Source of the DNA: Burkholderiales bacterium
Lineage (GTDB): Bacteria; Pseudomonadota; Gammaproteobacteria; Burkholderiales; Casimicrobiaceae
Direction: 5' to 3'
DNA: 64,000 bases
NCBI GenBank assembly: GCA_016790165.1
Contig: JAEUPL010000011.1
Location: 1 to 64,000 of the forward strand
Shown here: in pieces, positions 27,995-36,504 of the stretch
Layout of the letters: every line of letters starts with the position of its first letter
Numbering within the stretch: the first letter of the stretch is position 1
Notes under the pieces: model-generated
Databases searched by the model: none
What the model was told of the DNA's origin: nothing
The model's input: only the letters and a program-made list of their open reading frames with translations
Position numbers and translations under genes: made by a program

Positions 27995-28382
27995 GCTCAG
28001 GCGCGTTCAGGTGGTGCCGGTTCTGGGGTGCCTGCGCGGTTGGCGCCGCAGGTGGTTCGGCGGCGCAGATTAATAGCTCCCCGCGTCGTCACCCTGCCCA
28101 GACCGATCATCGCGTCGACCCCGGCGATGCGCGAATTCAGGCCTCAACAGCTTTTTAGGTCCAACGGCGGCTGCTCGGTAGTTTGATCGCAATTTTGTCT
28201 ATTATCGACAATGCTCGAAAATTGCCTCAATAGCCCGCCGGCCGGTCGATGGGGCGAAAAGCTGTTGACCTCGTCTACACTGCGCGCATCCTGTTTTGGC
28301 GCCAGGCCGTCTTGACCGTCGCGACGACCGCTGACGGCGGGTGAGGCGCCCATACCTTAGAACTTCGCCATGGCCCGGTGCA
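27995..28382. other. Intergenic region between phoU and rsmB
   Basis: These 388 bases hold no supported gene. The stretch at 28180-28230 is AT-richer than its surroundings and contains a dyad, and the promoter for the rsmB-ntrYX operon is probably within or after it. No convincing phoU terminator or small RNA was identified. Confidence 0.4.
28189..28225. repeat. Inverted repeat upstream of rsmB
   Basis: GCAATTTT at 28189-28196 is complementary to AAAATTGC at 28218-28225 across a 21-base spacer. A second short dyad, TTGTC and GACAA, lies inside it with a different centre. The AT-rich setting suggests an operator or promoter structure. A regulator cannot be named. Confidence 0.35.
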
Positions 28383-29738
28383 ATGTCTGACGCTTCTGCT
28401 TCCGCTGTGCCGGCTACCCCGGCCACATCAGGCAAGGCAGGCGTTGCGCTGTCGCGGGTGCAGCGGCGCGCGGCCGAGGCCGTGCTGGGCGTGCTCGTGG
28501 GCGCCAACGCCGACTCCGCGCTGGCGCGACTCGACTGCAGCGGGTTCGACGGTGCCACGCGTGCTGCGCTGACCGATCTGACTTACGGCACACTGCGCTT
28601 TCTCGGCGAAACGCGCGGCATGGTCCGTCTGTTTGTGCACCAGAAGCCCGAGCCGCTGATTGAAGCACTGCTGTGGATTGCGGTCTACCAGCTGCGGCAC
28701 AGCAAAACGGCGTCGCACGTGGTAGTGTCCCAGGCGGTGGCGGCCGTTGCCGAGGTCAACCGCGCAGCGAAGGGCTTTGCCAATGCCGTGTTGCGCAACT
28801 ATCTGCGTGGCCCGGAGGAGGCGCTCACGCGCGCCTGCGAGCGCGACGAGGCGTTGTGGAATCATCCGTCGTGGTGGATCAGCCGGCTGCAGCAGGAACA
28901 ACCCGAGTGGTGGGAGGCGATCCTGCGTGGCGGCAATGGCAGCGGGCCATTGACGCTGCGCGTGAACCGGCGACGCAGCACCGCGGAGACGCTCTGCGCG
29001 GCGCTCGCGGCGAAGAAGATCGACGCCGAAGCACTCTCCGCCCACACCGTGGTGCTACGCCGGCCACGTCCGGTGGAACGCCTGCCGGGGTTTCGCGCCG
29101 GCGATTTTTCGGTGCAGGATGCCGGTGCCCAGTTGGCCGCGCCGCTCCTGGGCGCGAAGAGCGGCATGCGCGTGCTTGACGCCTGCGCCGCGCCGGGCGG
29201 CAAGGCGGCGCACCTGCTGGAACTGGCCGATATTGATTTGCTGGCACTTGATGTCGATGCCACCCGTTGCCAGCGCATTGCCGAGAATTTCGCCCGGCTC
29301 GGATTGAGGGCTGACGTGCGCACTGCCGACGCCGCTCTACCGGCGGCCTGGTGGGACGGCCGCCCCTTTGATCGTATCCTGCTTGACGCGCCGTGCACGG
29401 GCTCGGGCGTAGTGCGCCGTCATCCTGACGGCAAATGGCTCAAGCGCGAGAGCGACATCGCGCAGCTCGCCGCGCAACAACGGCGCCTGCTGGACGCACT
29501 GTGGCCACTCGTCGCGCCCGGTGGCCGATTGCTCTATGCCACGTGCTCGGTATTTCGCGCTGAAAACAGTCAACAGGTCGAGGCTGCGCTCGCCCGGCAC
29601 GCCGATATGCGTCGTATCCGCATCAATTTGCCCGGCGATCCAGCGAGCAGCGGCGGGCAGTTGTTGCCAGGTGGCAATCGCAAGACCCACAATCACGATG
29701 GCTATTTCTATGCCTTGCTGGAGAAGGCGCCGTCGTGA
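28383..29738 (+). CDS. rsmB: 16S rRNA m5C967 methyltransferase
   Basis: A 451-residue S-adenosylmethionine-dependent RNA methyltransferase that modifies cytosine 967 of 16S rRNA. The N-terminal NusB-like helical domain covers about residues 15-150 (RRAAEAVLGVLVG, LTDLTYGTLRFLGETRGM). The catalytic domain carries the SAM motif LDACAAPGGKAAHLLEL and the two RsmB cysteines in DAPCTGSGVVRRHPD and YATCSVFRAEN. The ATG at 28383 was chosen because the 14 codons upstream in the same frame have no family counterpart. It overlaps the next gene (TGATG). The rsmB-DUF4390-ntrY-ntrX order is typical of betaproteobacteria. Confidence 0.93.
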   Translation: MSDASASAVPATPATSGKAGVALSRVQRRAAEAVLGVLVGANADSALARLDCSGFDGATRAALTDLTYGTLRFLGETRGMVRLFVHQKPEPLIEALLWIAVYQLRHSKTASHVVVSQAVAAVAEVNRAAKGFANAVLRNYLRGPEEALTRACERDEALWNHPSWWISRLQQEQPEWWEAILRGGNGSGPLTLRVNRRRSTAETLCAALAAKKIDAEALSAHTVVLRRPRPVERLPGFRAGDFSVQDAGAQLAAPLLGAKSGMRVLDACAAPGGKAAHLLELADIDLLALDVDATRCQRIAENFARLGLRADVRTADAALPAAWWDGRPFDRILLDAPCTGSGVVRRHPDGKWLKRESDIAQLAAQQRRLLDALWPLVAPGGRLLYATCSVFRAENSQQVEAALARHADMRRIRINLPGDPASSGGQLLPGGNRKTHNHDGYFYALLEKAPS

Positions 29739-30349
29739 TGCGCAACGTGGCTGATTCGAACACTCATGGGTGGCACCCGGCCTGGTCGTTGCGCCCGGTC
29801 TGGGTGAGCCTTGCACTCGTGTTGCTCGTACTCACAGCCGGCCTGGACGCTGCCGCCGAATCGATTGCCGTGAAAAGCGCGGTGCTGCGCGCGCAGGACG
29901 AGAGTTATGTCATCGACGCCGAGTTCGATTTCAGCCTGCCCGGCCCGCTCGAACAGGCATTGCTGCGTGGCACGCCGCTTTACTTTGTGCTGGAAACCGA
30001 AGTCACACGCAATCGCAGCTACTGGTTTGACGAGCGCATCAATTCGCCGCAATCGGTTCGCCGGCTGACCTTTCATGCACTGACCAATTCCTATCGCGTC
30101 GACACTGGACACTCGGTCAGCACGTCAGGCAACTACGCCACGCTGGACGAAGCGCTGCGACAAATCCGGCTGGTGCGTGGTCGCACGCTACTCGAACGTC
30201 GCGAGTTGCGCAGTGGCGAACGCTACGACGTGTCGTTGCGGCTGCGGCTCGACACCACGCAGTTGCCCAAGCCACTGCAGGTGAACACGCTGGTATCTCG
30301 CGAGTGGACGCTGGTGTCGGACTGGTATCGCGTGGTGCTCTCGCCATGA
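29738..30349 (+). CDS. DUF4390 family exported protein
   Basis: A 203-residue protein with an uncleaved or cleavable N-terminal hydrophobic segment (PVWVSLALVLLVLTAGLDAAAE). It is followed by a beta-rich domain typical of DUF4390: AVLRAQDESYVIDAEFDFSLPGPLEQALLRG, RNRSYWFDE and a final SREWTLVSDWYRVVLSP. The family regularly sits between rsmB and ntrY in betaproteobacteria, and its biochemical role is not known. Both ends overlap neighbours (TGATG with rsmB, ATGA with ntrY), so translation is coupled. A periplasmic sensory link to NtrY is inference. Confidence 0.88.
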   Translation: MRNVADSNTHGWHPAWSLRPVWVSLALVLLVLTAGLDAAAESIAVKSAVLRAQDESYVIDAEFDFSLPGPLEQALLRGTPLYFVLETEVTRNRSYWFDERINSPQSVRRLTFHALTNSYRVDTGHSVSTSGNYATLDEALRQIRLVRGRTLLERRELRSGERYDVSLRLRLDTTQLPKPLQVNTLVSREWTLVSDWYRVVLSP

Positions 30350-32544
30350 CCGCAGCGGGCGGAGTCGCGCTGTCGCCCCCGCGCTGGATGCGGTTGGCGT
30401 GGCTGGTGCTCGCCGTTGCCGGTGCGGTGTTCATCACCGTGCTCACGCGCGCGTCGGCCAACACGGCGCTGTTCACGCGCTACTACACGGAGTTGCTGGT
30501 TGCCAACGTCCTTATCGTTGCCGGGCTGGCGGCGCTGGTGATTTATCAAGTCGTGCTGCTGCTGCGCGCGCGACGCGCCGCGGTGTTTGGTGCCAAGCTG
30601 ACCACGCGCATGATGATGTTCTTTGCGGTGGTAGCGGTGCTGCCAGGTGCACTGGTGTACGGCATTTCGGTGCAGTTTCTCGCGTCGTCGGTGGAAAGCT
30701 ACTTTGATACACGCATCGACAAGGCGCTGGAGAGCGGCCTGCAACTCGGTCGCACCGCACTCAGCCAGCCGTTGAAAGAACTCTCGCGCAAGGCGGAGAC
30801 GATGGCGGGTGCGCTCGCGATGCGTGAACCCGCCGAGGTGCGCGCTGCGCTACTCACGCTGCGCGAGCAGAACGACGTCACCAGTGCCGCGCTGCTCACG
30901 GGCAGTGGCAACCTCATCGCACAGGCCACGGAGAAGGTCGCTGCGCCGCCGCCGTCGCCACTGGGCGCGATGGAGTTGCGCCAGTTACGCGCAATGCAGA
31001 CGGTGACCAGCGTGGAACCCGTTGGCGACGCCGGCTTGCAGTTGAAAGTGCTGGTGCCGGTGCGCAGTGCGGATGGCTCCCCGCCCCGCGTGCTGCTGGT
31101 CAACCAACCGGTGCCTGCCGCGCTACGTGACCAGACCGAGCGCGTGGAGGCCGGGTTTCGCGACTATCAGGAACTGTCGTATCAACGCGTGTCACTCAAG
31201 CGGTTGTTTGCACTGACGCTCACGCTCGCGCTGTTGCTGGCGTTGTTAACCGCGCTGGCGCTGGCCACGGTGTTTTCCGAGCGCCTGGCGCAGCCGCTGG
31301 CGCGGCTGGCCGACGGCACGCGTGCGGTGGCGGACGGGGATTTTTCGCGCCGCCAGCCGGTGGAAGGTCGCGACGAACTCTCGGTGTTGACGCAGTCGTT
31401 CAACACCATGACGGCGCAGTTGGCCGAGGCACGCGATCGCGATCTCGCCAACCGACGCGAGATCGAGACCAGCAATCTCTATCTCGAAAACATCCTCAAG
31501 AACCTTAACACCGGCGTGCTGGTGATGACCGACGCGTTCGTGCTGCGGGTTGCCAATGCCGCCGCATCGGTGGTTCTACAGGCACGCGTTGACGAGCGCG
31601 TCGGGGAGGCGCTCAGTGCCTGGTCCGGCACCGAGCCGGGACTCACGCATTTCGCGGAGATCGTCGCGCGCAATTTCGCGCAGGCCGGGGATGACGACTG
31701 GCACCGCGAGCAGGAGCTCATGGTGGGTGGCAATGCGCGCACCTTCATCCTGCGCGGCGCACGGCGGGTGGTGGCGGACGTTGCCGCACGCATCGTCGTG
31801 TTCGACGACATCACCGAAGTGCTTCAGGCGCAGCGCGACACCGCCTGGGCCGAGGTCGCGCGGCGACTGGCGCACGAGATCAAGAATCCGCTCACGCCGA
31901 TCCAGCTTTCGGCGGAACGGCTGGAGATGAAGCTCGCACCCCGGCTGACCGACGCCGACACCGAAACACTGCGCAAGGGTACGCAGACCATCGTCAATCA
32001 AGTCACGGCCATGAAGAACATGGTCAACGATTTCGCCATCTACGCGCGACGACCACGGCCCGGCAGCCTGCAACCCGTGGATGTCGAGGCCCTGATTCGT
32101 GAGACGCTGGAGTTGTACGCGTCCTACCCCGTACAGCTCGCGCTCGACTGGCAGGCCAGCGCGCGCGTGATCCGGGGTGAGGGCACGCGGCTGCGGCAGG
32201 TGATCCACAACCTGTTGCAGAACGCCGTGGATGCCTGCACCGAGCGCAGCGACGGCAGCGTACGCGTCGAAGCCGTATCGCGTGACATCATCGGTCATCC
32301 CGGTGAGCAGGAACTACTACTGCGATTCTGCGACAATGGCGCCGGTTTCAGCGATGCCGTCAAACAGCGGGCGTTCGAGCCCTACGTGACCACCAAACCC
32401 AAGGGCACCGGACTCGGGCTCGCCATCGTCAAGAAGATCATTGATGAGCACAAGGGTCGCATCAGTCTGGACAATGCCGCATCGGGTGGTGCGGTCGTTA
32501 CTGTGATATTCCCGTTATTGGCCGAAGAGAATACTGACCGTTGA
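30346..32544 (+). CDS. ntrY: NtrY-like sensor histidine kinase
   Basis: A 732-residue inner-membrane histidine kinase that phosphorylates the NtrX-type regulator encoded next. There are three N-terminal transmembrane segments (about residues 16-34, 48-71 and 86-108), a periplasmic sensor of about 180 residues, and another membrane span (LTLTLALLLALLTALALATVF). HAMP (LAQPLARLADGTRAVADGDF) and PAS follow, then HisKA with the phosphorylatable histidine in RRLAHEIKNPLTPIQLSAER. The ATPase has the N box HNLLQNAVDA, G1 CDNGAGF and G2 GTGLGLAIVKKI. The start at 30346 overlaps the preceding stop; the long frame opens 14 codons upstream. NtrYX systems respond to nitrogen or redox state in proteobacteria; the signal here is unknown. 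Confidence 0.9.
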   Translation: MTAAGGVALSPPRWMRLAWLVLAVAGAVFITVLTRASANTALFTRYYTELLVANVLIVAGLAALVIYQVVLLLRARRAAVFGAKLTTRMMMFFAVVAVLPGALVYGISVQFLASSVESYFDTRIDKALESGLQLGRTALSQPLKELSRKAETMAGALAMREPAEVRAALLTLREQNDVTSAALLTGSGNLIAQATEKVAAPPPSPLGAMELRQLRAMQTVTSVEPVGDAGLQLKVLVPVRSADGSPPRVLLVNQPVPAALRDQTERVEAGFRDYQELSYQRVSLKRLFALTLTLALLLALLTALALATVFSERLAQPLARLADGTRAVADGDFSRRQPVEGRDELSVLTQSFNTMTAQLAEARDRDLANRREIETSNLYLENILKNLNTGVLVMTDAFVLRVANAAASVVLQARVDERVGEALSAWSGTEPGLTHFAEIVARNFAQAGDDDWHREQELMVGGNARTFILRGARRVVADVAARIVVFDDITEVLQAQRDTAWAEVARRLAHEIKNPLTPIQLSAERLEMKLAPRLTDADTETLRKGTQTIVNQVTAMKNMVNDFAIYARRPRPGSLQPVDVEALIRETLELYASYPVQLALDWQASARVIRGEGTRLRQVIHNLLQNAVDACTERSDGSVRVEAVSRDIIGHPGEQELLLRFCDNGAGFSDAVKQRAFEPYVTTKPKGTGLGLAIVKKIIDEHKGRISLDNAASGGAVVTVIFPLLAEENTDR

Positions 32545-33809
32545 GCGCTCCCACCAAAATTCTTGTCGTTGACGACGAGGTTGGCATCCGCGAATTGCTG
32601 CAGGAGATCCTCGAGGACGAGGGCTACATCGTGCTGCTGGCTGATAACGCTGCCAGCGCCCGCGAGCTGCGCCGGCAGCATAGCCCCTCCGTGGTGCTGC
32701 TCGACATCTGGATGCCCGATTCCGACGGCGTGACGCTGCTCAAGGAATGGAAGGCCAGCGGCCAGCTGACGATGCCAGTGATCATGCTGTCTGGCCATGC
32801 CACGATCGAAACGGCCGTCGAGGCGACGCGCATCGGCGCGTTCGATTTTCTGGAAAAGCCCATTGGACTGCAGAAGCTGCTGACCACGGTGCAGCGGGCG
32901 CTGAAAGTTGGGCAAACCAAGCGGGTCAATCACGTCAATTTGTCCGAACTGGGCGAAAGCCCCGCCATTGCCGAAGTGCAGGCGCGACTCGAAACGCTCG
33001 TCGGCGAGCGCCGCGTGGTGCTGCTGACCGGCGAGGTCGGCGTTGGCTTTACCGAATGTGCGCGCGCGCTGCACGAGGTCAATACGCCGTGGCTGGTGCT
33101 GGAGAGTGGCCAGCGCCTGATCAGCAGCCCGCTGGAAATTCTTGAAAGCGCGCGCGGAGGCACCCTGTATTGCCCCGAAGTTGCGCTGTTGTCGCGCAGC
33201 GAGCAACGTTCGCTTGCTTTCATGCTCGGCAAGACGCCGGTGTATCAGGTGCGCGTGATCTGCGCCAGCAGCGAGCCGCTCGGCCAGTTGTCCGGCGAGG
33301 GCCGATTTGACCCCACGCTGTTTGCGCTGTTGTCATCCGCAACCGTCGTGATTCCACCGTTGCGTGCGCGACGCGGCGATCTGGCAGGCCTGATCGAACG
33401 CTGCGCACTGGCATTTTCTTCGGACGCGCCAGCCCGGTTGTCGCTTGAAGTGAGGCAGTTGCTCGAGGCCGCGCCGTGGCCCGGCAATTTGATCCAGCTA
33501 CAAAGCGTGCTGTCGAGCCTGTTGTTGTCGAATAACGATGACATCACCGTCGATCACCTGCAGGCGATTTTGGGTGATCTCAAGGAATCGACCGAGCCGG
33601 AGCGCCCGGCGCTGCCACCGGAGTTTTTTGATTTGCCGCTTCGTGAGGCGCGCGAAGCGTTCGAGCGCATCTACTTCGAGAATTTGCTTGGCCGTGAGTC
33701 GAGCAACATGAGCCGCGTGGCCGACAAGGCTGGCCTCGAGCGCACCCATTTGTATCGCAAGCTGAAGCAGCTCAATATCCGCTTCCCGCGCCGTGCCGCG
33801 AGCGAATAG
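32541..33809 (+). CDS. NtrX-like response regulator with degenerate AAA+ domain
   Basis: A 422-residue partner of the NtrY kinase. The receiver domain is intact, with D11/D12, phosphoacceptor D55, S84 and K106. The central domain aligns with sigma-54 activator ATPases but is broken at key sites. The Walker A lysine is replaced by phenylalanine (GEVGVGFTE, 164-172), the Walker B FLDE is YCPE (210-213), and the GAFTGA loop is missing, since only about 42 residues separate Walker A from GGTL. The C-terminal Fis-type helix-turn-helix (about 379-425, MSRVADKAGLERTHLYRKLK) is well kept. It therefore probably regulates DNA without ATP hydrolysis or sigma-54. The start is a TTG overlapping the ntrY stop. 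Confidence 0.85.
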   Translation: MSAPTKILVVDDEVGIRELLQEILEDEGYIVLLADNAASARELRRQHSPSVVLLDIWMPDSDGVTLLKEWKASGQLTMPVIMLSGHATIETAVEATRIGAFDFLEKPIGLQKLLTTVQRALKVGQTKRVNHVNLSELGESPAIAEVQARLETLVGERRVVLLTGEVGVGFTECARALHEVNTPWLVLESGQRLISSPLEILESARGGTLYCPEVALLSRSEQRSLAFMLGKTPVYQVRVICASSEPLGQLSGEGRFDPTLFALLSSATVVIPPLRARRGDLAGLIERCALAFSSDAPARLSLEVRQLLEAAPWPGNLIQLQSVLSSLLLSNNDDITVDHLQAILGDLKESTEPERPALPPEFFDLPLREAREAFERIYFENLLGRESSNMSRVADKAGLERTHLYRKLKQLNIRFPRRAASE

Positions 33810-33833
33810 CCGCTCGCCATCCTCTGCGCGCCC

Positions 33834-34721
33834 ATGACATCCGGTCGGAACTGGTGGTTGTTCTTTATCCCGGTTGTGGTCTGGTCGACGACGTTCTACG
33901 CGATCACATTACAACTCGCCAGCCCGACCACACCTGCGTATGCGGTCGCAATGCGATTCGCCCTGGCTGCGGCGCTGTTGTTCGCATGGCTCCGCGTGCA
34001 CGGTGAATTGCAGCCACTTGGCGCGGGCGCGCACCGCTGGGCTGCGCTGTCGGGTGTGTGCGCGTACGGCATCAGCTACGTGCTGACCTACGTGGCTGAG
34101 CAACACATCCCATCCGGTCTGGTGGCGATCGCCTTTACCTTGATGGTGTTCATGACACCCGCGCTGTCGCGTGTCGTGTGGCGCACTGATGTGAGTCCGC
34201 GCACCTGGGTGGGAGGCGGTCTGGGTGTCCTCGGCGTGACGCTTTGCTTCCTGCCGGATTTGCTGCGCGCCGAGCTCTCCGCTGCGTTCGTGCCGGCCAT
34301 GCTGGCGATGATGCTGGCCGCATTTGTTTCGAGTGTGGCCGCGGTCTGTTCAATGCAGCTCAACCGCATGGCCGTGCCGGTCACCAACTACACGGCCTGG
34401 GCCATGGCTTACGGCGCCACCGCCACCTTTGCCTATGCCATCGTGGCCGACGGCACTCCAAAGCTCGATACGCGCCTGTCGTTTTGGGCGGCGTTCCTCT
34501 ATTTGTCGCTCGCGGGAACGCTATTGGCCTTCCTTTGCTACCTGACGCTGATGAAACGTGAAGGCGCTGCGCGGACGATGTATATCTCGGTGCTGTCTCC
34601 GATCGGCGCGGTGTTGGTGTCGATCCTGTTTGAGGGTTTACGTCCACAAGCGCTTACTATCACTGGAGTCCTTATCGCACTTGCTGGTGCTTGGGTGACG
34701 CTGGGAGGGAAGCGATCCTGA
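33834..34721 (+). CDS. EamA/DMT-family transporter
   Basis: A 295-residue inner-membrane protein with about ten transmembrane segments in two EamA halves (for example AMRFALAAALLFAWLRVHG, then GVLGVTLCFLPDLL, and the second half from FVPAMLAMMLAAFVSSVAAV). The conserved end of the first half GLVAIAFTLMVFMTPALSRV and of the second (SPIGAVLVSILFEG) are typical of drug/metabolite exporters. The substrate is unknown. It lies 24 bases after the ntrX-like gene on the same strand and directly upstream of dnaA, in the place where rpmH is often found divergently. Confidence 0.85.
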   Translation: MTSGRNWWLFFIPVVVWSTTFYAITLQLASPTTPAYAVAMRFALAAALLFAWLRVHGELQPLGAGAHRWAALSGVCAYGISYVLTYVAEQHIPSGLVAIAFTLMVFMTPALSRVVWRTDVSPRTWVGGGLGVLGVTLCFLPDLLRAELSAAFVPAMLAMMLAAFVSSVAAVCSMQLNRMAVPVTNYTAWAMAYGATATFAYAIVADGTPKLDTRLSFWAAFLYLSLAGTLLAFLCYLTLMKREGAARTMYISVLSPIGAVLVSILFEGLRPQALTITGVLIALAGAWVTLGGKRS

Positions 34722-34750
34722 CGATGACCCCGAAATCCGATTTGTCGGGC

Positions 34751-34759
34751 TGTGGATAA
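34751..34759 (-). promoter_or_regulatory. DnaA box upstream of dnaA
   Basis: TGTGGATAA is the exact complement of the DnaA consensus TTATCCACA. It lies 135 bases before the dnaA start and just upstream of a possible promoter, which would allow autoregulation by DnaA. Confidence 0.75.
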
Positions 34760-34760
34760 C

Positions 34761-34791
34761 TTACTGATCAACGCCTGATTCGCGGTAAAAT
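34761..34791 (+). promoter_or_regulatory. Possible dnaA promoter
   Basis: TTACTG (34761-34766) and TAAAAT (34786-34791) are separated by 19 bases and lie right after the DnaA box. The spacing is longer than ideal for sigma-70. Downstream, ACCGGGT (34828-34834) and ACCCGGT (34874-34880) form a long-loop dyad in the leader. Confidence 0.35.
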
Positions 34792-34893
34792 TTGGGCATC
34801 CGCCTGCCCCCATCCGCCCCGCGCTCTACCGGGTCGTTGCAAATACGGGTTGCTGGGTGATTACCCCTCTCAAACCCGGTTTTGCGTTGTTCG

Positions 34894-36303
34894 ATGCCCT
34901 CTTTCTGGTCGCACTGTCTGAGTCACTTTGAGCGGGAACTCTCGGCACAACAATTCGCGACCTGGTTTCGCGTATTGAGCGCGGAAGAGCAGGGTCCCAA
35001 CGTGACCGTCGTGGCACCCAACGCGTTTATTGGCAAGTGGGTGCGCGAGCGGTACCTGAATACGATTGACGCGTTGGCCAGCCAGTATTTTGGTGGCAGC
35101 AGCAGCGTGCGGCTAAAGGTAGGCAGCTCCGCTACTGTGAACGGTCCCCCGGATTCGGTCATCGCGACCGGGGCGACCGATCCGGCGCTGGCAGACCATC
35201 GCACCACTGAAGCGACTGAACCCTCCCTCGCGCAGACGACCCCCATCGGCAACCCGGCGGTCGCCTCGGCCTTGCCGGCGCGAGAAGCAACGTTGAACCC
35301 GGATTTCACGTTCGAGAGCTTCGTCACTGGAAAAGCCAATCAGCTCGCCCGCGCTGCGGCCATGCAGGTCGCTGGCAATCCGGGGGATGCCTACAACCCG
35401 CTATTCATCTATGGCGGTGTCGGTCTTGGCAAGACCCACTTGCTGCAGGCGATCGGCAACCAGTTGCTGCGTGAACATCCAACCGCCCGGGTGCGCTATA
35501 TCCACGCCGAGCGCTATGTGTCCGATGTGGTGAAGGCGTATCAGCACAAGGCGTGGGATGCCTTCAAGCAAAGCTATGCCTCGCTTGATCTGCTGCTGAT
35601 CGACGACATCCAGTTCTTCAACAACAAGAGCAGTACTCAGGAACAATTCTTCTACCTGTTCAATGCGCTGACTGAAGCGAAGAAGCAGGTGATCATCACC
35701 TGCGACACCTACCCGAAAGAGATTGAAGGCATCGAAGACCGGCTGAAGAGCCGATTCAGTTGGGGCCTCACGGTGCAGATTGAGCCACCAGAGACCGAGA
35801 TGCGGGTGGCGATCTTGCTCGCCAAGGCGAAGCAGGTGGGGGTGGCGCTTGATGAACAGGTGGCGTTCTTCATCGCCAAACACATCCGCTCCAACGTGCG
35901 TGAACTCGAAGGCGGACTGAAACGCGTCATCGCTTACGCCAGCTTTCACAACGTCGCGATCACGCCGCAAGTGGCCAAAGAGGCACTGCGCGATCTGCTC
36001 GCCGTGCAATCGCGGCAGATCTCAATTGAGAATATCCAGAAGACGGTCGCTGACTACTACAAGATCAAGGTCAGCGACATGCACTCCAAGAAGCGCTCTC
36101 GCATCGTGGCACGGCCTCGGCAAATGGCGATGGCGCTGGCCAAGGAGCTGACACCCATGTCGCTGCCGGAGATCGGTCAAAACTTCGGTGGACGCGACCA
36201 CACCACGGTGCTGCACGCCTGTCGGCAGATCGCCAGCTTGCGCGAGAGCACGCCACAAATTCAGCATGACTTCGCATTCCTGCTGCAGGTGTTGCGCAGT
36301 TGA
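34894..36303 (+). CDS. dnaA: Chromosomal replication initiator protein
   Basis: A 469-residue ATP-dependent initiator that binds DnaA boxes and opens the origin. Domain I covers about residues 1-80 (FWSHCLSHFERELSAQQFATWF), with a variable linker to about 140. The AAA+ domain starts with FTFESFVTGKANQLARAAA and has Walker A GGVGLGKTH (K180) and Walker B LLIDDIQFF. The C-terminal DNA-binding domain carries RPRQMAMALAKELT and the signature GGRDHTTVLHAC. The ATG at 34894 gives the normal N-terminus; an in-frame TTG four codons earlier is less likely. It is followed by candidate oriC, dnaN and gyrB. Confidence 0.98.
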   Translation: MPSFWSHCLSHFERELSAQQFATWFRVLSAEEQGPNVTVVAPNAFIGKWVRERYLNTIDALASQYFGGSSSVRLKVGSSATVNGPPDSVIATGATDPALADHRTTEATEPSLAQTTPIGNPAVASALPAREATLNPDFTFESFVTGKANQLARAAAMQVAGNPGDAYNPLFIYGGVGLGKTHLLQAIGNQLLREHPTARVRYIHAERYVSDVVKAYQHKAWDAFKQSYASLDLLLIDDIQFFNNKSSTQEQFFYLFNALTEAKKQVIITCDTYPKEIEGIEDRLKSRFSWGLTVQIEPPETEMRVAILLAKAKQVGVALDEQVAFFIAKHIRSNVRELEGGLKRVIAYASFHNVAITPQVAKEALRDLLAVQSRQISIENIQKTVADYYKIKVSDMHSKKRSRIVARPRQMAMALAKELTPMSLPEIGQNFGGRDHTTVLHACRQIASLRESTPQIQHDFAFLLQVLRS

Positions 36304-36504
36304 TCGGCAAAAGGTGTTGATGGAATACGATCAATTGTGGATAAGTGCATGCGGCGGCGTAGTTGAAAATCCTGTCCACAATTCGTCCGCATTTGAAACC
36401 GTCGTCAGCCGCCGTTTGAAAATAGTCTCAAGTGTTTGATTTTTTTATCTTTTCAGAGTTACCCACAGCCCAGCTGGCGCTCTATTAAATAGGGTTACGT
36501 ATAT
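36304..36504. other. Candidate chromosomal origin oriC (dnaA-dnaN intergenic)
   Basis: The 201-base gap holds one perfect DnaA box on the minus strand (TGTGGATAA, 36336-36344), a two-mismatch box CTGTCCACA (36372-36380) and a one-mismatch box TTACCCACA (36459-36467). Between them lies an AT-rich tract (36431-36453, including TTTGATTTTTTTATC) that could be the unwinding element. A further perfect box lies before dnaA. The split between the two gaps leaves the exact origin open. Confidence 0.6.
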
